The notes beneath the pieces are model-generated. The model had not been told where the DNA came from. It made no database searches and saw only the letters and a list, made by a program, of their open reading frames with translations. This document shows positions 1-6,673 of a stretch of DNA of 8,600 nucleotides, one piece after another. The stretch comes from JANYIP01 sp031394045 (GTDB taxonomy: Bacteria; Actinomycetota; Actinomycetes; Prado026). The DNA lies in assembly GCA_031394045.1 (NCBI GenBank), contig JANMWN010000086.1:1-8600 (forward strand), in the 5' to 3' direction. The position numbers and the translations under genes are program-made. Each line of letters opens with the position of its first letter. Within the stretch, counting starts at the first letter, position 1.

Positions 1-353
1 ACTTGATCTACCTCGTGACCAACGTCGATCGGCTTATCGAGCTCGGCCTCGCTCCGCTGTTCACGGATCGCAACGCCGGGCTCGTCCTTGCAACCTACAG
101 CGAGGACCCTCGCGAGCTCGACGCGTTGATCGACTGGGACCTGATGAGGGCCAAGTACTGGCGCGACACTGACGAGGAGCCGGACCGCCGGGAGCGGCGC
201 ATGGCCGAGTGCTTGGTGCACGGTCTGGTCCCCTGGGACGCGTTCACGGAAGTTGTGGCGCGAACCGAGACCTGCGCGGCGTCCGCTCGCGACACGCTGG
301 CTAGTCTGGGCAAGTCGACCCCGGTCGCTGTCAGACCTTCCTGGTACTTCTAG
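1..353 (+). CDS. darT: DarT-type DNA ADP-ribosyltransferase toxin, C-terminal part (5' end outside window)
   Basis: This is the last ~116 residues of a DarT toxin (DUF4433 family, usually a little over 200 aa). The frame is open to the left edge, so the start is not in the window. DarT transfers ADP-ribose from NAD+ to thymidine in single-stranded DNA, blocking replication; DarTG systems act as toxin-antitoxin and anti-phage modules. Family landmarks visible are FTDRNAG, IDWDLMRAKYW, the R-rich stretch followed by AECLVHGLVPW, and the terminal RPSWYF. The Glu of AECLV (encoded at about 207-209) aligns with the catalytic glutamate of the family. The TAG stop at 351-353 is followed within 18 nt by the likely darG start, so the two are probably co-transcribed. 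The visible half shows no damage. Identification rests on motif recognition plus the darG neighbour. Confidence 0.88.
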   Translation, partial: LIYLVTNVDRLIELGLAPLFTDRNAGLVLATYSEDPRELDALIDWDLMRAKYWRDTDEEPDRRERRMAECLVHGLVPWDAFTEVVARTETCAASARDTLASLGKSTPVAVRPSWYF

Positions 354-371
354 GGCATGGACGGGACACCG

Positions 372-1424
372 ATGATTCGTGAGGCCTCGGGCAACCTCCT
401 CGCCGCCGAGGCCGAAGCCCTCGTCAACACGGTCAACACGGTCGGAGTGATGGGCAAGGGGATCGCCCTTCAGTTCCGCAGGGCATACCCGGAGATGTAC
501 GCCGCCTACCAGCGTGAGGCGAAAGCAGGTGAGGTTCAGCTCGGTCACATGAGTGTCTGGCGTACCGAGGCCCTCGACGGCCCGAAGTACGTGATCAATT
601 TTCCGACCAAGGCCCACTGGCGTGCGGCGTCCAAACTGACGGACATCGATGCCGGCTTGGTGGATCTCGTCCGAGTCGTCCGAGAGCTCGGGATCCGGTC
701 CATCGCCGTTCCCCCTCTGGGTTGTGGTCATGGCGGCCTAGCCTGGTCCGACGTCGAACCGAGGATTCGGACGGCGTTCGAGCCACTCGACGACGTGGAC
801 GTCTTGGTGTTCGCCCCAGGTGCAACTCCCAAAGCTGCTGACATGCCCACGGGTTCGGCCAGCCCGAAGATGACGCCAGGCCGCGCGGCGATGGTCCACC
901 TCCTGAGTCGCTATGAAGACGTCGCCCTCGCCGCCTCACTGATCGAGGTCCAGAAGCTTCTCTACTTCCTGCAGGCGGCCGGCGAACCCCTCCGTCTCAA
1001 CTTCGTCAAGGCGCGCTACGGACCGTATGCGGACAACCTGCGCCACGTGCTGACTGCCGTCGAGGGTCATCTCCTCACTGGCTTCGGCGATGGGAGCGCA
1101 GCGGTCCTCGACGCCGAGCCCATTGCCGTGCTCCCGGGAGCCGACGACGCCGCATTGGACTTCCTCGCTCAGAGTCCTGACACCCTCACCCGCGTTGATC
1201 GGGTGCTGGATCTCGCCGAAGGGTTCGAGTCCATGTACGGCATGGAACTGCTAGCAAGCGTGCACTGGGTGGCGACCCAGCAGGAACCAGCGGCTGCATC
1301 GGACCCGGAGCTGGCGGCCAAGCTCGTACAGGACTGGACCCCACGCAAGGGACGCATGTTCACGACCGAGCATCTGCGTACCGCTTGGACCGCTCTCCGC
1401 GACCAGGGCTGGTTGCCGGCCTGA
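372..1424 (+). CDS. darG: DarG macrodomain antitoxin (DNA ADP-ribosyl glycohydrolase)
   Basis: DarG reverses DarT modification by removing ADP-ribose from thymidine in DNA, and also binds the toxin directly. The 350-residue product has two parts. The N-terminal macrodomain (about 1-155) has the ADP-ribose-binding motif VNTVNTVGVMGKGIALQF and the loop PPLGCGHGGLAW. The lysine of NFPTKAHW falls at position 80 with this start, matching, from memory, the catalytic Lys80 of the Thermus DarG. The C-terminal part (about 170-350, with LIEVQKLLYFLQ and KARYGPYADNL) is the DarG-specific domain known to block DarT by mimicking its DNA substrate. An in-frame ATG at 357 sits only 3 nt after the darT stop and lacks a usable ribosome site. 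ATG 372 gives the family-typical N-terminus (MIRE..GNLL) and is preferred. Both catalytic and neutralising domains look intact. Confidence 0.93.
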   Translation: MIREASGNLLAAEAEALVNTVNTVGVMGKGIALQFRRAYPEMYAAYQREAKAGEVQLGHMSVWRTEALDGPKYVINFPTKAHWRAASKLTDIDAGLVDLVRVVRELGIRSIAVPPLGCGHGGLAWSDVEPRIRTAFEPLDDVDVLVFAPGATPKAADMPTGSASPKMTPGRAAMVHLLSRYEDVALAASLIEVQKLLYFLQAAGEPLRLNFVKARYGPYADNLRHVLTAVEGHLLTGFGDGSAAVLDAEPIAVLPGADDAALDFLAQSPDTLTRVDRVLDLAEGFESMYGMELLASVHWVATQQEPAAASDPELAAKLVQDWTPRKGRMFTTEHLRTAWTALRDQGWLPA

Positions 1425-1633
1425 CGCCGAAGAGCCTTCCGCCGTGCCCTTCGCGTGCCCTAAGTGGCTGGAAAGTGCCGGATCTCGGTGGACACCGGTG
1501 GAGTCCATACCGCGCTGACCTGCGACGACGTACTCTGACGGACGAACGTGGATGGCTCGGAGGGTTCTTCCAAGCTGGCCATGCCGGTTCGATCCCGGTC
1601 ACCCGCTCCACGTCGTTGACCTCGCGGCCACTC
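1425..1633. other. Intergenic junction between darG and tetR
   Basis: This 209-bp non-coding stretch separates the darTG end of the putative element from the tetR region. It holds the tRNA-Gly 3' fragment and the left arm of a hairpin. The ~140 bp between darG and the tRNA fragment shows no convincing gene, strong terminator or promoter. Reading frames that cross it on either strand look like chance; one on the - strand is the translation of the antisense of the tRNA fragment. Confidence 0.6.
1567..1610 (+). other. 3' fragment of tRNA-Gly(UCC): probable attachment-site remnant
   Basis: Read as tRNA, this stretch contains anticodon loop CTTCCAA (anticodon TCC), 3' anticodon strand GCTGG, a 4-nt variable loop, T arm GCCGG-TTCGATC-CCGGT, 3' acceptor strand CACCCGC, discriminator T (normal for bacterial tRNA-Gly) and an encoded CCA at 1608-1610. 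The 5' half is missing: the five bases before the loop (1562-1566, gggtt) do not pair with GCTGG, and no GCGGGTG acceptor 5' strand lies upstream. The match therefore starts at the anticodon loop, a typical crossover point for tyrosine-recombinase elements. This is not a functional tRNA. It is best explained as attR/attL of an element lying to the left. Confidence 0.75.
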
Positions 1634-1652
1634 TCACGGGCGGAGAGAGGCC
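1626..1652. terminator. Hairpin between the tRNA-Gly remnant and the tetR stop, possible bidirectional terminator
   Basis: An inverted repeat pairs 1626-1629 (GGCC) with 1649-1652 and 1631-1635 (CTCTC) with 1643-1647 (GAGAG). There is one A-A mismatch and a 7-nt loop. It begins 16 nt after the tRNA CCA on the + strand and encloses the tetR stop codon, the right position to end both the original tRNA transcript and tetR. Neither strand has a T-tract afterwards, so intrinsic termination is uncertain. Confidence 0.35.
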
Positions 1653-2218
1653 AGGCTCAGGTCAACGCTGTCCATGAGGTCGGATGTTCCGGACCTGGCG
1701 AGCACGAGCAGCCCCTCGAACACCAGCAGCAGATGCGTCGCCTGCACCTCGGCGCCGACTTCCGTGCGGAACTGTCCGGTGGCTTTGCCCCGCTCGATCT
1801 GTGCCTGGAACCCGCGCCTGATGTGCTCCAGCCCGGTACGCACGGCGGCGGCGATCGCCGGGTCCTGGAAGGCGGTCTGGCTGGCGGTCACGGTGAGGAG
1901 GCATCCGCGCGACACCGCTTCTCCCGGATGCGGTTCCAGGGCCGAGGCGAAGAATGACCGCAGCCCAAGGAGCGGATCATCGGAGCTCTCGAGATGCCGT
2001 CGGATTCGGCCTGCTACGACCCGGTCAACGTAGCGCTCGACGCACCGTGCGATGAGCTCGTTCTTGGTGGCGTGGCGCCGGTAGATCGCCGGCGCACTCA
2101 GCTCGAGTACAGATTCGAGGTCGCGGATCGTCACTGCATCGCAGCCGTCCTTCCAGAACAGCGCGGTCGCGCGGTCCAGGATCTCGACGTCGGTCATCTT
2201 CGGACGGAGGAACGCCAT
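1634..2218 (-). CDS. TetR/AcrR-family transcriptional repressor
   Basis: This is a 194-residue one-domain-plus-ligand-pocket regulator of normal TetR length. The N-terminal DNA-binding domain spans about residues 8-58. Its helix-turn-helix lies at about 29-50 (TIRDLESVLELSAPAIYRRH), followed by TKNELIARCVERY. The C-terminal half carries the conserved GCLLTVTASQ and an all-helical ligand-binding region ending near THLLLVFEGLLVLARSG. It is divergent from the acyl-CoA synthetase gene and probably controlled it, binding an acyl-CoA-like ligand; that role is inferred from position only. The ATG at 2218 overlaps the opposite gene's ATG; an internal ATG at 2197 or an upstream GTG near 2230 are alternatives, and none has a strong ribosome site. 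The open frame continues back to 2506, but that extension overlaps the synthetase and looks like antisense. The gene ends 24 bp from the tRNA remnant and is not truncated. Confidence 0.85.
   Translation of the reverse strand: MAFLRPKMTDVEILDRATALFWKDGCDAVTIRDLESVLELSAPAIYRRHATKNELIARCVERYVDRVVAGRIRRHLESSDDPLLGLRSFFASALEPHPGEAVSRGCLLTVTASQTAFQDPAIAAAVRTGLEHIRRGFQAQIERGKATGQFRTEVGAEVQATHLLLVFEGLLVLARSGTSDLMDSVDLSLASLRP
2206..2210 (+). promoter_or_regulatory. Shine-Dalgarno GGAGG of the acyl-CoA synthetase gene
   Basis: A perfect GGAGG lies 6 nt before ATG 2217 and fixes that start. It lies inside the 5' coding region of the divergent tetR, so the synthetase promoter must also lie within tetR. 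Confidence 0.7.
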
Positions 2219-3865
2219 GCAGGACACCGTCGCCCTCGCCGCCCCGCGGATCTCGCCAGACGCTGTCGACCCCCGCGGGTGGGCGCTCGACGGTGGGTCG
2301 CAGGGCAAGGCGTACCGCACCGAGCTCTCGCCGCTGAGCTTCCTGCGTCGCAGCGCACGTGTGTTCCCGGACAAGGTGGCGATCGTCCACGGCGAACGGA
2401 GGACGACGTACCGAGAGTTCGGCGAACGTGTCAACCGGCTCGCCTCGGCCCTGCGAGCGGCCGGCGTCGCACCCGGTGATCGGGTGGCGTTCCTCGCGCC
2501 GAACATCCCTGCGCTTCTGGAGGCTCACTTCGGGGTGCCCGCCGTGGGAGCAGTCCTGGTGGCGATCAACACACGCCTCGCTCGCCACGAGGTCGCGGAC
2601 ATCCTCGACCACTGCGGCGCGCGGGTCGTGTTCTGCGACCACGAGTCCCTCGACCTGGTCGAGGGGCTCGACCTCGACGTGGTGCGCATCGATGACACCG
2701 GGACGCCCGAGGATCCGTACGAGCAGTTCCTCGCCGGTGGGTCACCGGTGGACGTCGAGGTAGCGCCCGCCGACGAGGAGGACGTCATCTCGATCAACTA
2801 CACCTCGGGTACCACCGGACACCCCAAGGGCGTGATGTACACGCACCGAGGTGCCTACCTCAACGCGCTCGTGAGGAGCTGCAGGCCAACCTGCGACCAG
2901 AGTCGGTGCTGCTGTGGATCGTGCCGATGTTCCACTGCAACGGCTGGTGCTTCCCATGGGCGGTGACGGCTATGGGCGGCCGGCACGTGTGCCAGCGCAA
3001 GGTAGACCCAGCATCGATCTGGAGGCTCATCGACGCCGAGGCCGTCACTCACGCCAACGGCGCACCGACGGTCTGGCTCGGCGTCGCCGCACACCCCGAC
3101 GCTCACCGGCTCAAACGCGAGCTCACGGTCACCATCGGCGGTGCACCGCCCTCGCCCACGCTTCTCGAACGCATGGGCCAGCTCAACATCCGCCCGGTGC
3201 ACGTCTACGGGCTGACCGAGACCTACGCCCCGTACACGATCTGCGAGCCCCAGGAGTCCTGGCAGGAGCTGTCGACCGAAGCGCGCGCTTGAGCACTGGG
3301 ACGTCAAGGGGTGCACAACATCATCTCCGACCAGATCCGAGTGGTCGACGACGCCATGCGCGATGTTCCCTCCGACGGCGAGACGATGGGCGAGGTCATC
3401 ATGCGCGGCAACAACGTCATGAAGGGCTACTTCGACGATCCCGCAACCACCGCCACCGCCTTCGCCGGCGGGTGGTTCCACTCCGGCGACATCGCCGTCA
3501 TGCACCCCGACGGCTACATCGAGCTGCGCGACCGCAAGAAGGACATCATCATCTCCGGCGGGGAGAACATCTCCACGATCGAGGTCGAGCACACCATCTG
3601 CGCCCACCCCGGAGTCCTCGAGTGCGCGGTCGTGGCGATCCCCGACGAGAAGTGGGGGGAACGCCCAAAGGCGTTCGTCACCTTGGCGGAAGGGGCGCAG
3701 GCAGACGAGCGCGACATCATCGACTTCTGCCGAGACAACCTCGCTCACTTCAAAGCGCCCGTCGCGGTCGAGTTCGGCCCGCTGCCCAAGACGTCCACGG
3801 GCAAGGTCCGCAAGAACATCCTCCGAGAGGGCGAGTGGGCGGGCCGTAGCAGCGCCATCAACTAG
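2217..3865 (+). pseudogene. Acyl-CoA synthetase (AMP-binding, FadD-like), broken by a frameshift and a nonsense codon
   Basis: The intact enzyme, about 549 aa, would activate a carboxylic acid to its acyl-CoA through an acyl-adenylate. Family sequence is continuous across the region. The N-terminus has LSPLSFLRRSARVFPDK. The ATP-binding signature YTSGTTGHPKG lies at residues ~195-205, then come PMFHCNGWCF, YGLTETY, GWFHSGD and SGGENISTIEVE, and finally the catalytic-lysine segment TSTGKVRK near the C-terminus. Two lesions interrupt it. After codon 218 (about 2871) one base is missing: restoring it gives GEELQANLRPESVLLW, which leads into the next frame. At 3290-3292 an in-frame TGA stands where CGA (Arg) would complete EARARALGRQGV. 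The remaining 3293-3865 frame is open and ends at TAG 3863-3865. A GTG at 3311 could start a 184-aa C-terminal fragment, but it has no N-domain and would be inactive. Sequencing error could explain the frameshift, though less easily both lesions. Confidence 0.85.
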
Positions 3866-3916
3866 CTCGCTGCGACCGACCAGACCGCACAACGACTCGA
3901 GAGAGGCAGGCTCCCC

Positions 3917-4297
3917 ATGGCTGAGCTACCTAGCACGAACCGGGCCGAGATCGACATGGTGAGCCAGATCGCGCAGAGCGACGCCGACCGTCCCGTGTTC
4001 ATGCTCAATCTCAACAAGTACAAGCTCGAGGCGCAGTTCCCCCACGGACAGCTCTATCGCGAGTACATGACCGCCCTTGACCGCCTCCTGATCGAAGTCG
4101 GCGGGCGAATTCATTGGCGGACGAACGTTCTTGGCCAGGTCGTGGGCAACCAGGCTCTTGATGAGGCCATCGGCATCTGGTACCCGAGCCATCAGGCATT
4201 CCTTGACTTGATGAGCGCACCAGCGTCGGCAGAGAACATGCGTCTGAGAGCTCTGGCGATCGAACACGCCGACCTGCACAGGTGCGACGCCTACTAG
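3917..4297 (+). CDS. DUF1330-like small protein (dimeric alpha-beta barrel)
   Basis: This 126-residue protein has no signal peptide. The stretch RPVFMLNLNKYK, then YREYM, VGGRIHWRTNVLGQVVG and IWYPSHQAFLDLM matches the layout of DUF1330-type ferredoxin-like folds: beta strand, helix, strand with GG-R, and a Y-P-S..AF.. helix near the end. Such proteins form dimeric barrels; no reaction is established for the family. Start ATG 3917 has the purine-rich GAGAGAGGCAGG upstream. The gene follows the synthetase pseudogene by 51 bp on the same strand with no terminator between, so it probably shared that transcript. Its TAG stop overlaps the stop of the convergent C45-type gene. The N-terminal ~25 residues before the barrel are an extra segment without recognisable motif. 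Confidence 0.8.
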   Translation: MAELPSTNRAEIDMVSQIAQSDADRPVFMLNLNKYKLEAQFPHGQLYREYMTALDRLLIEVGGRIHWRTNVLGQVVGNQALDEAIGIWYPSHQAFLDLMSAPASAENMRLRALAIEHADLHRCDAY

Positions 4298-5319
4298 TTG
4301 TTGCGGGGCAGGACGGGAGACAGAGCCGCCAGGGATGGCGCGCCGACGACACGCCGCACCTTGGTTCCCTCAAGGAAGACGTCCAGCGAGAGGCGCCACG
4401 AATCGTCGGGCCAGAGCAGGTCCAGCGTGCCGAGGTCCGGGCTGTACGCCGCCGTGTAGACGGTGCCCCAGTCCGATGCCGACGGGTCCCGGTGAACCGG
4501 TGGACGCAGGAACTGCCCGACCAGGCTGCCCGCGGTGGACCAGGGGTCCGCCATCGCAAGCGCCAAGGCCTCCTCGCGCTCGACGGTCCCGCACATCGCT
4601 GCGTGCTCGGGCCACTCGGTCCACCCCTGGCGGTTGCCGGCGGTCAGTGCCGGCGCTAGGACCGTGGGCCGGTCCGGGGCCACCTGGACGACCGCGCCGA
4701 CGCCCGCACGGTCGATGAGGGCGACGTTGTAGGCCATGCTCACCGGCACCCTGTCCAAGATCTCGAGCGCCTCGCGCACGTCGCATGCCACCTCGAGGAT
4801 GTAGCGCACCACCAGGCCGACCCCGAAACCCTCGCCGACGACCTGACGGCCACCGAAGGCGATCGCGATGCTGAGTCCGTGCTCGTTGATCCCGTCGACC
4901 GCACCCCAGAGGCAGTCGCTCATCGCGAGCACCCGGGTGCCGCTCCACCTCGACGCCAGGATCGTGTTGTCGCACAACTGGGCCGGGTAGTCGTAGCTGC
5001 GTACCAGCACCTTCTCGTCCCGGTTCCACACAGCCAGCGAGCACGCGGTCGCCACCGGCGGCGGCGCCCAGTGGCTCAGGAAACGGGCCTCGAGACCGCC
5101 CCCGCCAACCGCTTGCACGAGTGCCTCGTAGTGCCCGACGAGCTCGGGCATGTGACGCCGCAGGGCCAGGGCTCCGACGTCCTGCGAGCGGCGGGCGCCT
5201 TCACCGTCGCGCAGGAACCAGCTCCGGTAGGAGGGCCAGGATGCCGCGAACAGCTCCGGGAGACGCTCGCCCACGCTGGACCCTGCGTCCACGGCCCGGA
5301 AGACGACGTCATAGGCCAC
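4294..5319 (-). CDS. C45-like autoproteolytic Ntn hydrolase/acyltransferase
   Basis: This protein resembles peptidase family C45 (relatives of acyl-CoA:6-aminopenicillanate acyltransferase and carcinine hydrolase), which break or exchange linear amide bonds. With start GTG 5319 it is 341 aa. The predicted nucleophile is Cys93 in TACSLAVW, which would become the new N-terminus after self-cleavage. Arg107 and Asp110 in RSYDY keep the Cys-(n)-R-x-x-D spacing of cysteine Ntn hydrolases. DGINEHGLSIAIAFGGR and SMAYNV supply typical loop residues including a likely catalytic Asn198. The N-terminal SWPSYRSWFLRDGEGAR and RRHMPELVGHYEALV match the family's pro-region. The start is uncertain: GTG 5319 has GAGAG 7 nt upstream, while GTG 5364 adds 15 residues but lacks a ribosome site; frame further upstream is an antisense-like Ser/Arg-rich extension. 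No signal peptide is seen, so it is probably cytoplasmic. It is last in the - strand gene set; its substrate is unknown. Confidence 0.82.
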   Translation of the reverse strand: MAYDVVFRAVDAGSSVGERLPELFAASWPSYRSWFLRDGEGARRSQDVGALALRRHMPELVGHYEALVQAVGGGGLEARFLSHWAPPPVATACSLAVWNRDEKVLVRSYDYPAQLCDNTILASRWSGTRVLAMSDCLWGAVDGINEHGLSIAIAFGGRQVVGEGFGVGLVVRYILEVACDVREALEILDRVPVSMAYNVALIDRAGVGAVVQVAPDRPTVLAPALTAGNRQGWTEWPEHAAMCGTVEREEALALAMADPWSTAGSLVGQFLRPPVHRDPSASDWGTVYTAAYSPDLGTLDLLWPDDSWRLSLDVFLEGTKVRRVVGAPSLAALSPVLPRNN

Positions 5320-5392
5320 GAAAATACTCTCGGCAGCCCGCAAGCAGTTCTTGACCGGCTTCACCGCAGGTCGGCGGCCGTGCCAGGAGAAC

Positions 5393-6580
5393 TCAGCCGA
5401 GCTCGCGCGCGACGGCGTCGAACGCGTCGATGGTCGCGAAGAGCATCGTCGGGTCCTGCGGCGTCGGCCAGCTCGAGAGCTTGACGGCGACGACAAGGGC
5501 GCGCCGGTTCAGGTAGATCATCTGGCCGTGGATGCCGAGACAGAGCGCGACGTCTGGGTCGGCGGACGGGAACCAATACTGGTTGCGGTACATGCCACCA
5601 GCCATCAGGGTCTGGTTAGGGCTCGCGGCGAACGCCGCACGAGAGTCTGGGCCGCCATCAAAGGTGTCGGCGACCCACGCCGGCGACAGCACCTGGGCGC
5701 CGGTCAACGAGGTGCCCCCGCGCAGGACCATCGCGCCGAACCGCACGAGGTCCCGAAGGGCGGCGCTGATTCCTCCATCGAACATCCCAGTGCCGACCGA
5801 GTCGACACCGATGTTCGCGTCGAACTCCGCACCGATGCGGCTCCACAGGACGTCAGACATCAGCTCGGGCATCCGCACCCCGGCCGCGGCCTCGCAGATC
5901 CAGCCGAGGACGTCGCTCTCGCAGGAGCGATACTCGAACGGACCGCCGTGCGGCCCCTTCTGCTTCAGGGTCAGGAGGAACTCGTACATCGTGCCCGCGA
6001 CGCCAGGGGTTCGGCGAGGCGCCCAGCCGATCGCCTCCTCGAGTACGCGTACGTCGGCGTCGAGGTCGAGATAGTCCTCGGAGAAGGCGACGCCCGAACG
6101 CATGTCGAGCAGGTTGCGCACCGTGGCACCTGCGTAGCCAGACTCGGCAAGGGCGGGCACGTACGCCGTGAGCTCTGAGTCGATGTCTAGCAAGCCCGAG
6201 TCGGCCAGCACGCCGGCCACCGAGCCGACGAGCGACTTGCTCACCGACATCAGCAGGTGCGGCGTGCTGGGCTCCATATCTTCGAGGTAGTGCTCGGCAA
6301 CGACAGTGCCGCCCCTGGCGACCATCCATCCGTCAGTGGCGGTGGAGCGCATGATCTCGCCGACCGTGCGCGAGCCGCCGCCGTGGCGGTCGTGGACCTC
6401 GATGTCGCCAATCGACGAGGGCGCGCTCGGCAGGAGTGCGACAGGGCCCTCGCCACGAGAGATCGTGGCGGCCGGAACGATCTCGGCGACGTGCTGGAAC
6501 GACCACCTCAGGTTAGGAGCCGCCTGCCAGTCGTCCAGTGTCACGCCGCTCGGCTTGCGGCCGGGGTCGCTGCCGATCAC
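5393..6580 (-). CDS. Serine hydrolase of the beta-lactamase/6-aminohexanoate-dimer hydrolase (NylB-like) family
   Basis: This 395-residue penicillin-recognising-type hydrolase is nearly the length of NylB (392 aa), the enzyme that splits linear 6-aminohexanoate dimers. Similarity to NylB as I remember it runs from the N-terminus (LDDWQAAPNLRW, then VPAATISR) to the end (GIHGQ, VVAVKLSSWP). The active-site motif SVSK is at Ser112-Lys115 inside HLLMSVSKSL. The general-base Tyr is in FEYRS (Tyr217, NylB Tyr215), and Tyr170 in SEDYLD matches the NylB Tyr170 that contacts substrate. HGQ replaces the KTG triad of true beta-lactamases, as in NylB and EstB-type enzymes. No signal peptide is seen. The start is GTG 6580, supported by GAGGGAG at 6587-6593. 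It lies between the ATP-grasp and C45-like genes on the same strand. The natural substrate is probably a linear amide or ester; nylon-oligomer activity would be incidental and is untested. Confidence 0.88.
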   Translation of the reverse strand: MIGSDPGRKPSGVTLDDWQAAPNLRWSFQHVAEIVPAATISRGEGPVALLPSAPSSIGDIEVHDRHGGGSRTVGEIMRSTATDGWMVARGGTVVAEHYLEDMEPSTPHLLMSVSKSLVGSVAGVLADSGLLDIDSELTAYVPALAESGYAGATVRNLLDMRSGVAFSEDYLDLDADVRVLEEAIGWAPRRTPGVAGTMYEFLLTLKQKGPHGGPFEYRSCESDVLGWICEAAAGVRMPELMSDVLWSRIGAEFDANIGVDSVGTGMFDGGISAALRDLVRFGAMVLRGGTSLTGAQVLSPAWVADTFDGGPDSRAAFAASPNQTLMAGGMYRNQYWFPSADPDVALCLGIHGQMIYLNRRALVVAVKLSSWPTPQDPTMLFATIDAFDAVARELG

Positions 6581-6586
6581 CGCTGG

Positions 6587-6593
6587 CTCCCTC
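6587..6593 (-). promoter_or_regulatory. Shine-Dalgarno GAGGGAG of the NylB-like gene
   Basis: On the - strand GAGGGAG lies 6 nt before the GTG at 6578-6580. This supports the GTG as the true start of the hydrolase. Confidence 0.6.
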
Positions 6594-6619
6594 GTCCGAT
6601 GTCGTGCACGCAGGATCGC

Positions 6620-6636
6620 GCCGTGCGACGCACGGC
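6620..6636. repeat. Perfect 7-bp GC-rich hairpin in the ATP-grasp/NylB-like intergenic gap
   Basis: GCCGTGC (6620-6626) pairs perfectly with GCACGGC (6630-6636) around a 3-nt loop. It lies in the 100-bp gap, about 40 nt before the NylB-like start on the - strand. With no T-tract after it, it is more likely an mRNA stability or processing stem, or a weak terminator, than a strong terminator. Confidence 0.45.
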
Positions 6637-6673
6637 TCAGAATCGCACAGGCGCCGAGGCTCCCGCCACCGAG

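Larger units (their letters stand above)
1..1610 (+). mobile_element. Distal end of a putative tRNA-Gly-integrated element carrying darTG
   Basis: The extent is inferred. A 3'-only tRNA-Gly(UCC) fragment at 1567-1610 marks one boundary. Elements that integrate in the 3' half of a tRNA gene restore the full tRNA at one end and leave a 3' fragment at the other, in the same orientation. Because the fragment lies on the + strand, the element should lie to its left, with the intact tRNA-Gly and usually the integrase beyond the left edge of the window. The cargo visible here is the darTG toxin-antitoxin pair, a common passenger of such islands. No integrase, transposase or second att copy is visible, so neither the element type nor its length can be given. 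Confidence 0.4.

Noticed and set aside
1360..1611. A - strand reading frame starting MERVTGIEPAWPAWK
   Set aside because: This is the antisense translation of the tRNA-Gly 3' fragment. The VTGIEPA string is a well-known false protein start in databases that comes from tRNA genes, so it is not a real CDS.
1385..1957. A 190-codon + strand frame crossing the darG end, the tRNA remnant and tetR
   Set aside because: It overlaps darG, the tRNA fragment and antisense tetR, and has no family features. It is a high-GC chance frame.
2161..2176. Tandem 8-bp repeat gcgcggtc
   Set aside because: Only two copies lie within tetR coding sequence, and it is explained by codon use in GC-rich DNA.
2219..2506. 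N-terminal extension of the TetR protein back to 2506
   Set aside because: It would overlap the synthetase gene by almost 300 bp and lacks TetR features. Normal TetR length and domain start fit 2218 or 2197.
2855..3892. A 345-codon - strand frame opposite the acyl-CoA synthetase
   Set aside because: It is antisense to a region with clear AMP-binding motifs and has no domain of its own.
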